A DNA stretch of 57,635 nt. Origin: RGIG7450 sp045648785. GTDB taxonomy: Bacteria > Bacillota > Clostridia > RUG12999. Of the stretch, positions 1 to 7,398 are shown piece after piece. The position numbers were made by a program, and so were the translations under genes. The first letter of the stretch is position 1, and each line of letters begins with the position of its first letter. The DNA is taken from NCBI GenBank assembly GCA_045648785.1, contig JAZROP010000044.1, forward strand, positions 1 to 57,635. The letters are read 5' to 3'. Under the pieces are notes generated by a model that saw only the letters and a program-made list of their open reading frames with translations, was not told where the DNA came from and made no database searches.

Positions 1-238
1 CGAGTGGGAATAAAATTCTTCACGCGTCCTGAGGACGATGAAGTGAAGAATTTTCTATAAAACAGCAAGGTTCCTGGAACCCGTTCGCGATCTGTGATTG
101 CGGGAACGGGTGGGGGTTCTTATTGCGCCGAGGTCGATGAAGCGTAAGGCGTTTTGACGCCGAAGTGAAACATCGGGCACCGCAAGAGGGGTGCATTAAT
201 ATAAAAACGCCAAAGCGAAAGCAAAGGCGTTTTTCTTA
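1..238 (+). ncRNA. candidate structured non-coding RNA (possibly raiA motif), 5' end may be outside window
   Basis: No convincing protein is encoded here, but the DNA is rich in stable stems. A perfect 12-bp helix pairs 13-24 with 44-55 around an inner GTCC-TGA-GGAC hairpin. A long arm encloses 75-120, with CCCGTTC pairing GAACGGG and an inner GCGAT/ATTGC stem. CGATG (about 132) can pair CATCG (about 171) around a GGCGT-TTTG-ACGCC hairpin, and GCACC pairs GGGTGC near 177-195. An intrinsic terminator closes the unit at 203-238. Size, multi-stem layout and clostridial setting fit the raiA motif RNA, but I could not match a consensus from memory, so the family name is a guess. It is not 6S, tmRNA, RNase P or a T-box by eye. 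Confidence 0.6.
203..238 (+). terminator. intrinsic terminator of the structured RNA
   Basis: AAAAACGCC pairs with GGCGTTTTT around a loop that itself holds a small GC-GAAA-GC hairpin, followed by a T-rich tail. It ends the upstream structured RNA before the lipid kinase promoter. Confidence 0.8.
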
Positions 239-284
239 TTTTTTGCCGTCGGCTATAAAAATTTCGCATCAAAAAACCCTGCTA

Positions 285-308
285 AAAAATCCCCGGCCGG
301 GGATTTTT
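285..308. repeat. perfect 24-bp palindrome, possible second terminator
   Basis: The two 12-base halves are exact reverse complements: an A5-T-C4-GG half followed by CC-G4-A-T5. As RNA it would form a 10-bp stem with a GGCC tetraloop, with A-tract and T-tract flanks on both strands, so it could terminate transcription in either direction. It lies seven bases before the lipid kinase -35 element, so an operator role is also possible. Confidence 0.6.
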
Positions 309-314
309 ATGCCC

Positions 315-343
315 TTGAAATCTGACGAATTTTGTAGTAAAAT
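315..343 (+). promoter_or_regulatory. sigma-A type promoter for the lipid kinase operon
   Basis: TTGAAA, a 17-bp spacer and TAAAAT, about 30 bp before the TTG start of the lipid kinase gene. Matches the vegetative consensus well in spacing and moderately in sequence. Confidence 0.6.
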
Positions 344-374
344 GTAGAAGAATTGTTTTTGGAGGTGCCGCAAA

Positions 375-1319
375 TTGAAGACAGTTTTTGTGATAAATCC
401 CAAGGCAGGCACAGGAAAAAATATTGAAAAGCTTATATCTGAGGCGAAAAAATCGGCAGAAGTGTATATCACTCTTGGAGAAGGTGACGCCACACGCTTT
501 GTAAAAGAATACTTAAAAGATAATGGATCGGCAAGATTTATTGCCTGCGGTGGTGATGGAACTTTAAGTGAAGTTTTAAATGGGGCAATAGAATGTCCTG
601 GGGCTGAAGTGGGTGTACTACCCACAGGTACAGGAAATGATTTTTGCAGAAATTTTAAAATGGCAGGAGATTTTACCGACACTAGCGGTCAGCTTTCGGG
701 AACTGCGGTAAAATGCGATGCAATTAAATATACAACTGTTTTGGGCGGAAAAGAGGAAACCGGATACTGCATGAACATGTTCAACATTGGGTTTGACTGT
801 AATGTTGCTGACCTTGCGGCGAGCATGAAAAAGAAGCCTTTTGTTTTAGGGTCACTTGCTTATCTTCTTTCTATTTTTGCAAACCTGATTAAGAAAAAGG
901 GTGCAAATTTAAAAATTGAGATTGACGGTAAAGAATTCTACAGCGGCAGACTGCTGCTCGCTTCAATAGCAAACGGCTCATATTGCGGCGGAGGTATTCA
1001 GAGCAATCCGACAGCTTCGCTACATGACGGGCTGATTAATATGAATATTATTTATAACATTTCAAGACTAAAGTTTTTGTCGCTTCTGCCTCATTATATG
1101 AAAGGCACGCATGTAAATCTTCCGGGGATTGAAAATGTGATTTACAACACCGGATGCAAAAAGGTTGTTTTAACGCCTCTTGCCGGTGAGATGAAAATCT
1201 GCATTGACGGAGAAATCAAAAGTGCCGGAAAAACGGAGTTTGAAGTTCTGCCGTCGGCGGTCAGCTTTGTTGTTCCGAAAAAATATGAAACGAATAAAAT
1301 TGAGGTGGAGAAAAAATGA
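375..1319 (+). CDS. diacylglycerol/lipid kinase family protein (YegS/BmrU type)
   Basis: Predicted cytoplasmic ATP-dependent lipid kinase that would phosphorylate diacylglycerol or a related lipid at the membrane surface. The N-terminal DAGK catalytic domain shows the nucleotide loop GGDGT at residues 59-63 and PTGTGNDF at 83-90, and an early INPKAGTG segment. The C-terminal beta-rich half is normal for the family, and 314 residues is a typical length. The start is TTG at 375, chosen because GGAGGTG lies 9 bases upstream and the protein begins directly with the family's first strand. It overlaps the next gene by four bases (ATGA), implying translational coupling. The lipid substrate cannot be read from the sequence. 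Confidence 0.9.
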   Translation: MKTVFVINPKAGTGKNIEKLISEAKKSAEVYITLGEGDATRFVKEYLKDNGSARFIACGGDGTLSEVLNGAIECPGAEVGVLPTGTGNDFCRNFKMAGDFTDTSGQLSGTAVKCDAIKYTTVLGGKEETGYCMNMFNIGFDCNVADLAASMKKKPFVLGSLAYLLSIFANLIKKKGANLKIEIDGKEFYSGRLLLASIANGSYCGGGIQSNPTASLHDGLINMNIIYNISRLKFLSLLPHYMKGTHVNLPGIENVIYNTGCKKVVLTPLAGEMKICIDGEIKSAGKTEFEVLPSAVSFVVPKKYETNKIEVEKK

Positions 1320-2233
1320 AAAATAAAATAGTTACACATCCGATCTTTGTTGCTGTTGTGGCACTTTTGTGCTGTGCTCTCTGGGGGAGTGCAACCCCTT
1401 TTATAAAGCTTGGATATCAGCTTATTCTACCTGAAAAAACGGTTGCATCAACAATGCTTTTTGCGGGAATAAGGTTTACTCTGGCGGGTATAATTACCGT
1501 TATAATTTACAGTATAGCAAGGAAAAAAATTCTTTTTCCAAAAAGAGAAAATCTCCTCAAAGTAGCTAATGTTGCCGCTTTTCAAACAGTTATTCAGTAC
1601 ATATTCTTTTATATAGGCCTTGCCAATACAAGTGGTGTTAAGGGAACAATCGCAAGTGGCTCAAGTGCATTCTTTGCAGTTATTATTGCAGGATTAATAT
1701 TCAGACTTGAAAAGGTTACTTTTAAAAAGATTTTTGCCTGCATTATTGGATTTGCGGGAATTGTTCTTGTTAATTTAAAAGGTCTTGAACTGAATATTAA
1801 TTTCACTGGCGATGTATTTGTGATTTTCTCAGCAATAGCATCTGCGACATCTTCCGTGCTTTCAAAAAGGTATTCAAAATTTGAGGACCCGGTAGTTATA
1901 AGCGGTTATCAGTTTATAATGGGCGGTATCGTTATGATACTTGTTGGAATGATAAGTGGCGGACAAGTAGTGTTCGGCAGTATGGCGGCATTGGGCGTTA
2001 TCACTTATCTTGCATTTTTGTCAGCGGTTGCTTATTCGTTGTGGGGAGTTCTTCTCAAGTTCAACCCGGTATCAAGGGTTACAATTTATACCTTTATGAC
2101 ACCGGTGTTTGGCGTAATACTTTCAAATATTATGCTTTCGGAGGAAGCGTCAGTTTCACCGGTCAATCTGATAATTACACTTATTCTTGTATCCACAGGC
2201 ATTATTATGCTGAACTATAAAAAAGAAGGATAA
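1316..2233 (+). CDS. EamA/DMT-family transporter
   Basis: Integral membrane protein with about ten hydrophobic helices arranged as two repeats of five, as in EamA-domain drug/metabolite transporters. The family typically exports amino acids or small metabolites or takes up nucleotide-type solutes. The N-terminal repeat has the usual tryptophan-containing first helix (ALWGSATPFIKLG) and the second repeat begins near residue 160. Length of 305 residues is normal. The ATG at 1316 overlaps the lipid kinase stop, with GAGG upstream. It is followed after four bases by an anion permease, so the three probably form one operon. Substrate unknown. Confidence 0.85.
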   Translation: MKNKIVTHPIFVAVVALLCCALWGSATPFIKLGYQLILPEKTVASTMLFAGIRFTLAGIITVIIYSIARKKILFPKRENLLKVANVAAFQTVIQYIFFYIGLANTSGVKGTIASGSSAFFAVIIAGLIFRLEKVTFKKIFACIIGFAGIVLVNLKGLELNINFTGDVFVIFSAIASATSSVLSKRYSKFEDPVVISGYQFIMGGIVMILVGMISGGQVVFGSMAALGVITYLAFLSAVAYSLWGVLLKFNPVSRVTIYTFMTPVFGVILSNIMLSEEASVSPVNLIITLILVSTGIIMLNYKKEG

Positions 2234-2237
2234 AAAT

Positions 2238-3338
2238 TTGAATATAAAAGAGTTTATAAAGAAAAATGTTGTTATGATTGTTGCTATGTTTGCAGCAATC
2301 ATAACGGCTTTTATAATTCCACCTGATGGTCAGTATGTAACATATTTTGATTTAAAAACGCTTACCTGTCTGTTTTGCGTGTTGGCAGTGGTATGTGCAC
2401 TAAGGAACATAAATTTTTTCTATATGCTTGCGAGGAAAATTGTCAGATACTTCAAAAACGCACGGATGGCAATACTTGCACTTGTTTACATAACTTTTAT
2501 CGGTTCCATGCTAATCGCCAATGATATGGCGCTGCTCACATTTCTGCCGCTCGGGTATTTTGTACTGACTTCAACGGGCAAGGAAAAGTATATGGCGTTT
2601 ACCTGTATTATGCAGAATATCGCGGCAAATCTTGGTGGTATGCTCACGCCTTTTGGTAATCCGCAGAACCTTTATTTATATACCAAATTTGAAATTCCAG
2701 CGGCTGAATTTATGACAATTATGGCCCCGCCATTTGTCATTTCAATTGTGATTATAACAGTTTGTTGCCTTTTTGTTGGACCGGAGCCACTTGAACTTGT
2801 GGATGAGAAAATTGTGTTAAGTCCCTTAAGAACAGCAATTTATCTGGTCCTTTTTGCTTTGTCCATTGCAATAGTTTTCCGTGGAATTTCCTATATCGTG
2901 GGCCTTGTTGTTATTCCGCTTGTAATTTTGTTTATGGACAGAAAAGCATTAAAGAGCGTTGACTATCCTCTGCTTTTAACATTTGTCTTTTTCTTTATAT
3001 TTTCAGGAAATATGGCAAGGATAGGTGTGGTAAGAGAATTTTTCTCGTTTCTGCTTTCAAAAAGCACGCTTTTATTCTCAATACTGTCCTGTCAGGTTAT
3101 AAGCAATGTGCCGTCGGCAATTCTGTTATCGCAGTTTACCGAAAATTACCGTGATTTGCTTTTGGGTGTGAATATTGGCGGCGCAGGTACACTTATTGCT
3201 TCTCTTGCCAGCCTTATAACATTCCGTGAATATGTAAAGCATAATCCGGGCAAGGCGGGAAGTTATATAATCTGGTTTTCGGTTTTTAATTTTGGTTTTG
3301 TAATTATTTTAACAGCTTGTATGATGATAATAAATTAA
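2238..3338 (+). CDS. SLC13/ArsB-NhaD-type anion permease
   Basis: Polytopic membrane protein of the ion transporter superfamily, hydrophobic along nearly its whole length with about ten helices. A conserved re-entrant signature, GGMLTPFGNPQN, sits near residues 132-143; the GNPQN element is typical of citrate/arsenite/Na+-antiporter type permeases. A second NVPSAILLSQF segment occurs in the C-terminal half, as expected for an inverted repeat. The 366-residue length is a little short of the roughly 400-450 usual for SLC13 members. Start is TTG at 2238 with AGAAGGA overlapping the end of the upstream gene. Dicarboxylate, arsenite or another anion could be the substrate. A terminator follows directly. 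Confidence 0.75.
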   Translation: MNIKEFIKKNVVMIVAMFAAIITAFIIPPDGQYVTYFDLKTLTCLFCVLAVVCALRNINFFYMLARKIVRYFKNARMAILALVYITFIGSMLIANDMALLTFLPLGYFVLTSTGKEKYMAFTCIMQNIAANLGGMLTPFGNPQNLYLYTKFEIPAAEFMTIMAPPFVISIVIITVCCLFVGPEPLELVDEKIVLSPLRTAIYLVLFALSIAIVFRGISYIVGLVVIPLVILFMDRKALKSVDYPLLLTFVFFFIFSGNMARIGVVREFFSFLLSKSTLLFSILSCQVISNVPSAILLSQFTENYRDLLLGVNIGGAGTLIASLASLITFREYVKHNPGKAGSYIIWFSVFNFGFVIILTACMMIIN

Positions 3339-3361
3339 GACGGGTGAATTAACCCGTCTTA
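3336..3361. terminator. bidirectional intrinsic terminator between convergent genes
   Basis: AAGACGGGT pairs with ACCCGTCTT around a six-base loop, with T-rich sequence on the plus-strand side and the matching A/T context on the other. It includes the stop codon of the permease and separates it from the convergent cysteine synthase gene. Confidence 0.8.
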
Positions 3362-3369
3362 TATTTTAT

Positions 3370-4299
3370 TTATTCGTCAAAAAGCGGAGTGGAGAAATAT
3401 CTTTCAGCCGTATCAGGAAGGACAGTCACAACCGTTTTGCCTTTGCCCAGCTTTCTTGCAAGCTTTACAGCCGCGGCAACATTTGTACCGCTTGAAATCC
3501 CACACATTATGCCTTCTTTTGAGGCAAGGGCCTTAGAGGTCTGAATTGCTTCCTCGTCTTTTATTATACAAATATCATCAATAATATCTTGATTTAATAT
3601 TGCAGGGATAATTCCGTCACCAATGCCCATCTGCAGATGTGTACCGATTGAGCCACCTGAAAGGATTGCCGCATCTTCAGGCTCAACAGCCCAGATTTCC
3701 ATGTCAGGGTTTGCTTCTTTTAAAACTTCACCAATACCGGTAATTGTTCCACCGGTACCAATCCCCGAACAAAATCCGTGGATGGGACCGTCAACCTGAT
3801 TTAAAATCTCAACCGCAGTCTGCTCGCGCTGAATCTGTGGATTTGCAGGATTTTCAAACTGCTGGGGGACAAACACATTTTTATCCTCGGACTGCATTTT
3901 AAGAGCAAGGTTCAGACATTCTTCTATGCAGGCACCGATGTTGCCCGCGTCGTGAACCAAAATAACCTCGGCACCATAATGGCGGACAAGCTTTCTGCGC
4001 TCTTCACTGACAGAATCGGGCATAATTATCTTTGTTTTATAGCCTTTAACAGCACCGACAAGCGCTAGACCGATACCCTGATTGCCGCTTGTAGGTTCAA
4101 CAATAATTGTGTCTTTATTAATTTTGCCCTCTTTTTCAGCTGCGCAAATCATATTGTAAGCAGTTCGGGTTTTAATAGAGCCACCCACATTTAGTCCCTC
4201 AAATTTAACTAGAATATCTGCACAGTCCGCGTCGGGAATATGTATAAGTCTTATCATGGGTGTATTACCCAAAGATTCGAGAATATTGTTGAATACCAT
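3370..4299 (-). CDS. cysK: cysteine synthase family protein (O-acetylserine sulfhydrylase-like)
   Basis: PLP-dependent enzyme of fold type II, predicted to make L-cysteine from O-acetylserine and sulfide in the cytoplasm. The PLP lysine is K43 in GGSIKTRTA, the substrate loop is PTSGNQGI at 69-76 and the phosphate-binding GTGGT is near residue 176. Length 309 matches CysK. The usual substrate-loop threonine of SGNTG is glutamine here (Q74), and the common KDR after the serine is KTR, so a sister activity such as cystathionine beta-synthase-like or another beta-replacement is possible. Start ATG with GAGGTGG upstream and a good promoter. It is monocistronic, separated from the next minus-strand operon. 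Confidence 0.8.
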   Translation of the reverse strand: MVFNNILESLGNTPMIRLIHIPDADCADILVKFEGLNVGGSIKTRTAYNMICAAEKEGKINKDTIIVEPTSGNQGIGLALVGAVKGYKTKIIMPDSVSEERRKLVRHYGAEVILVHDAGNIGACIEECLNLALKMQSEDKNVFVPQQFENPANPQIQREQTAVEILNQVDGPIHGFCSGIGTGGTITGIGEVLKEANPDMEIWAVEPEDAAILSGGSIGTHLQMGIGDGIIPAILNQDIIDDICIIKDEEAIQTSKALASKEGIMCGISSGTNVAAAVKLARKLGKGKTVVTVLPDTAERYFSTPLFDE

Positions 4300-4328
4300 T
4301 TACTTCCACCTCTAAGAAAATTATATAC

Positions 4329-4357
4329 AGTATATCACAAAAATTATGCTTTTACAA
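4329..4357 (-). promoter_or_regulatory. promoter of the cysteine synthase gene
   Basis: On the minus strand, TTGTAA, a 17-bp spacer and TATACT, with the -10 element about 30 bp ahead of the ATG. No T-box or S-box leader fits in the short 5' region. Confidence 0.65.
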
Positions 4358-4394
4358 CCTTTTTTGTAAAAATAAATGGTTACTTTGCTCATGC

Positions 4395-5408
4395 TTACAA
4401 TTCTTTTTTTATCTTACTAATTAAGTTTTCCGCATAGAAATCAAATCCGCGGTCGGTGGGGTGAAGATATTTATCTGCAAAATATTTTTCATCTTCGGGA
4501 ACAAGGTCAAAACCTGAAATTACGGTGACATTGTTGAGATTTGCAGTTAGGCTTTTAATGTTTTCTTCAACACTCATAAAGTCACCAAAATTACGGAAAT
4601 CTCTATAATCTTTTCTCCATATAGGAGTGATAGCAAATATTTTTGAGTTTGGGTAAAGCTTGCTTAAATTGGTGTAAAAATCTTTGCAATTTTCAATGAA
4701 AATTTCTTCCTCTTTAGTACTCCAGTCATTTGTGCCGTAAGCGACGGTTATGTAGTCGGGCGTAAAATTTTCGGGCAGGGTTGCAAGAGCCGGGCAGAAT
4801 ACCTCGCCGCCGATGGCTTTGTTATATTCTTCTGCACAAAGTGCATCCGCAAGCTTCCTTATATATCGGTTTGAGGGACGCAAAGCATCATAGCCGTGGG
4901 TTATGGAATCGCCAAAAGCAAGTAGCTTTTTTGACGGTTTAACAGCTTCAATAAAGGCTCTGTCATCAAGGGAAATTTTATTAATGACTGTGATAACTGA
5001 CCAGGGGAGATGTATGCAAATGGTTTTTGTGCCTGCCTGCAGTTTAAAACTTTTAGAAAAAGTACCTAACGGCAGGTCTGCTGTTGTATAAATTTCGGGG
5101 AGAACCACATCGGAAAAATTATCAAGATATCCAATCGGACTTCCGTTCGAAAAAACATCCACAGAAAAATATTTTCGGGAACTTCCCTTTGAAACGGTTA
5201 TTTTCAAGTCCAGATTTTCGCTGTCTGTTTTAAAAAGCAGCTTTATTCCTGCGGATCCGAGGGATTTGTTGTGAAAATCCGCACTTCTTTCTTTATACAT
5301 TTCGTCCTGCTCTTTTGTAAATCTGTAAAAACTAATGCCGTCGACAGTCTCCTCAATTCGAGGGGCACCCGTCACAATTTCTTTGATTTGATTAAGTGTT
5401 AAATCCAT
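4395..5408 (-). CDS. SGNH/GDSL-family hydrolase with N-terminal beta-sandwich domain
   Basis: Predicted esterase or carbohydrate deacetylase of the SGNH fold. After about 150 residues resembling the beta-rich N-terminal domain of these proteins come block I FGDSITHGYD (near residue 165, catalytic serine), the glycine/asparagine block AYGTNDWS and the C-terminal DKYLHPTDRGF with catalytic Asp and His near residue 316. No signal peptide, so it is probably cytoplasmic. I start it at the ATG at 5408 because GGAAGTGA precedes it; a longer reading would overlap the kinase gene upstream without a ribosome site. It lies 16 bp after the pyridoxamine kinase gene in the same direction, so the two are cotranscribed. 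Substrate unknown. Confidence 0.8.
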   Translation of the reverse strand: MDLTLNQIKEIVTGAPRIEETVDGISFYRFTKEQDEMYKERSADFHNKSLGSAGIKLLFKTDSENLDLKITVSKGSSRKYFSVDVFSNGSPIGYLDNFSDVVLPEIYTTADLPLGTFSKSFKLQAGTKTICIHLPWSVITVINKISLDDRAFIEAVKPSKKLLAFGDSITHGYDALRPSNRYIRKLADALCAEEYNKAIGGEVFCPALATLPENFTPDYITVAYGTNDWSTKEEEIFIENCKDFYTNLSKLYPNSKIFAITPIWRKDYRDFRNFGDFMSVEENIKSLTANLNNVTVISGFDLVPEDEKYFADKYLHPTDRGFDFYAENLISKIKKEL

Positions 5409-5424
5409 AATATCACTTCCAAAA

Positions 5425-6258
5425 TTAATCTTCAAGCATTTTAATAAGCTTACCAAGTACAGGTTCAAATTTTGCGCCGTACCAATGAGATTTATCTCCG
5501 GCGGTTGCCTTTATACATTCGACTGCATAATCGCCTGCAATTTTTGCCGAGTCATATGCACTTTTACCCCTTACCAGAGCCCCTGCAAAAGCGGAGGCGT
5601 AAATATCGCCTGTGCCGTGACAGCTATTGGGAAGAAGGTCATGTTCATAATATGAATAGGAATCTTTTTCGTAAACAACTATGCCTGTTTTTCCGGCAGA
5701 GTAGGAAACGCCTGTAAGAATAATATTTCTGCAGCCGATTGCCGTAAGTTTTTCTATAAGAAGGTCTATGTATTCACGGTCATATTCGATTTTGTATTCT
5801 GTATCTGTAAGGAAACATGCTTCGGTAATGTTGGGGACAACATAGTCGGCTTTGCCGCAAAGAGCTTTCATTGACTCTACAAAATCAGCATCAAATCCGG
5901 GATAAAGCTTGCCGCCGTCTGCCATGGCAGGGTCAACAATTTTAAGGCATCCGTTATTTCCGCAGGTGGAAAAAATATCTGCAACATAGTCAATCTGTTT
6001 TGCAGATCCGAGATAGCCTGTGTATATGGCGTCGAACTTAATATTTTCCTTCTGCCAGTGATTTGCAATTTCGGGCATATCGTCGGTAAGGTCACGGAAT
6101 GTATAACCGGAAAAACCAGCTGTGTGTGTAGATAAAACTGCCGAAGGAAGCACAGCAGTTTCAATTCCGCAGGCAGAAATAATGGGAAGTGCAACAGTCA
6201 GTGAGCACTGCCCCACACAGGAAATATCCTGAATAGTTAGAAGTCTTTTATAATTCAC
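5425..6258 (-). CDS. pdxK: pyridoxamine/pyridoxal kinase
   Basis: Ribokinase-fold kinase that phosphorylates B6 vitamers (pyridoxal, pyridoxamine) to feed PLP salvage. The N-terminus (LTIQDISCVGQCSLTVALP) and the STHTAGFSGYTFRDLT segment near residues 43-58 match PdxY/PdxK-type kinases. The anion-hole motif is SCHGTGD with GTGD at 215-218, D218 being the expected catalytic base. Length 277 is normal. Start is GTG at 6258 with AAAGGGG upstream; the nearby ATG runs straight into a stop. It is transcribed divergently from a MocR/PdxR-type regulator, the classical arrangement for B6 control. ThiD-like activity is the main alternative. Confidence 0.85.
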   Translation of the reverse strand: MNYKRLLTIQDISCVGQCSLTVALPIISACGIETAVLPSAVLSTHTAGFSGYTFRDLTDDMPEIANHWQKENIKFDAIYTGYLGSAKQIDYVADIFSTCGNNGCLKIVDPAMADGGKLYPGFDADFVESMKALCGKADYVVPNITEACFLTDTEYKIEYDREYIDLLIEKLTAIGCRNIILTGVSYSAGKTGIVVYEKDSYSYYEHDLLPNSCHGTGDIYASAFAGALVRGKSAYDSAKIAGDYAVECIKATAGDKSHWYGAKFEPVLGKLIKMLED

Positions 6259-6270
6259 ATTTAAAACCCC

Positions 6271-6320
6271 TTTACAATTTTATTTTTTTATATTATAATA
6301 TAAAACTGATAATAGTTAAA
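6271..6320. promoter_or_regulatory. overlapping divergent promoters of pdxK and the MocR-type regulator
   Basis: Plus strand: TTTACA (6271-6276), 17 bp, TATAAT (6294-6299). Minus strand: TTTAAC (6315-6320), 17 bp, TATAAT (6292-6297). The two -10 elements share the near-palindrome TATATTATAATATA, so polymerase could occupy only one promoter at a time. This is a natural control site for a regulator that acts on itself and the neighbouring kinase. Confidence 0.6.
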
Positions 6321-6351
6321 TAGTCAAAAAAGGAGTTTTTTATATAACCAG

Positions 6352-7398
6352 ATGAAAGACAAAAAATATCTGACGGTTTACCGCACCATTAAAAATAAAA
6401 TAATTTGCGGTGAATATAAAGCCGGAGAAAAACTGCCTTCCAAACGGACGGCTGCAGACAGAACAGGCTGCAGTGTTATAACTGTTGAAAAGGCATATAA
6501 TATGCTGATTGACGAAGGATACATAGTGTCTCGGCAGAGAAGCGGTTATTTTGTGGGTGAAATTGACATTCTTCCTACCGGTAAAAATACAAATGTTCCC
6601 GCTTTTTCTTATCTTGTGGAAAGTGAACCCGATGGGAAAGCACATGATTTTGGGTATTCTGTGTGGTTTAAAACAATCAGAAAGGTCATAGCGGAAAAAG
6701 GAGAACGGTTGTTTATAAAATCGCCCAACAAAGGCTGCGAGGTTTTGCGTAATGCCATTGCTGACTACCTGTTAAGATACCGGAATATGATTGCAGAACC
6801 TGAAAGAATAATTATAGGTTCGGGTTCTGAGCAGCTTTATGAAACGGTGGTAAAAATACTTGGAAGAGACAAGATTTATGGTATTGAAAACCCCTCATAT
6901 TCACAGATTGAAGCCGTTTACCGAGCTGAAGAGGCGCAGATAAAAAAGCTTAAAATGGGAAGTGACGGGATAGAAAGTCGTGAACTTGACAGGAACATTG
7001 ATGTTCTGCATGTAACACCTTTCAGAAGTTATCCGACGGGGGTAACTACTTCCGCACTTAAACGATTTGAATATCTTAAATGGGCGGAAAAGGGTGGATA
7101 TATAGTTGAAGACGATTTTAACAGTGAATTTTTTATTCCCGGTCAGCCTATTGAATCGCTTTACTCGCTGGACAGGGGCGCGTCTGTAATATATATCAAC
7201 ACTTTTTCAAAAAGCCTATCGCCTTCAATGAGAATTGGGTATATGATTCTGCCGACCCAGCTGATGTCGGTTTATGATGAAAAACTGGGTGGATTTTCCT
7301 GTTCGGTACCTGTGATTGATCAATATATTCTTGCAGAGTTTATTTCAAGCGGCAATTTTGAGAGACATTTAAACAGAATGAGAAGGAAATTGATGTGA
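6352..7398 (+). CDS. MocR/PdxR-like regulator (GntR winged helix plus shortened aminotransferase domain)
   Basis: Predicted PLP-sensing transcription factor. Residues 1-65 form a GntR winged helix (YRTIKNKIICGEYKAGEKLPSKR then the recognition helix). From about 100 on it is a fold-type-I aminotransferase domain with FSKSLSPSMRIGY, where K287 is the expected PLP lysine. The protein ends at residue 348 just after FERHLNRMRRKL, whereas MocR proteins usually run to about 450-500 residues; the C-terminal small domain is missing. No continuation is seen in other frames. The ATG has its GGAG 16 bases away, an unusually long gap. Its stop overlaps the ecfT start by four bases. Divergence from pdxK supports a B6 role. 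Confidence 0.8.
   Translation: MKDKKYLTVYRTIKNKIICGEYKAGEKLPSKRTAADRTGCSVITVEKAYNMLIDEGYIVSRQRSGYFVGEIDILPTGKNTNVPAFSYLVESEPDGKAHDFGYSVWFKTIRKVIAEKGERLFIKSPNKGCEVLRNAIADYLLRYRNMIAEPERIIIGSGSEQLYETVVKILGRDKIYGIENPSYSQIEAVYRAEEAQIKKLKMGSDGIESRELDRNIDVLHVTPFRSYPTGVTTSALKRFEYLKWAEKGGYIVEDDFNSEFFIPGQPIESLYSLDRGASVIYINTFSKSLSPSMRIGYMILPTQLMSVYDEKLGGFSCSVPVIDQYILAEFISSGNFERHLNRMRRKLM

Noticed and set aside
165..347. Short reading frame downstream of the structured RNA
   Set aside because: It spans RNA stems, the terminator, the palindrome and the lipid kinase promoter, and has no ribosome binding site.
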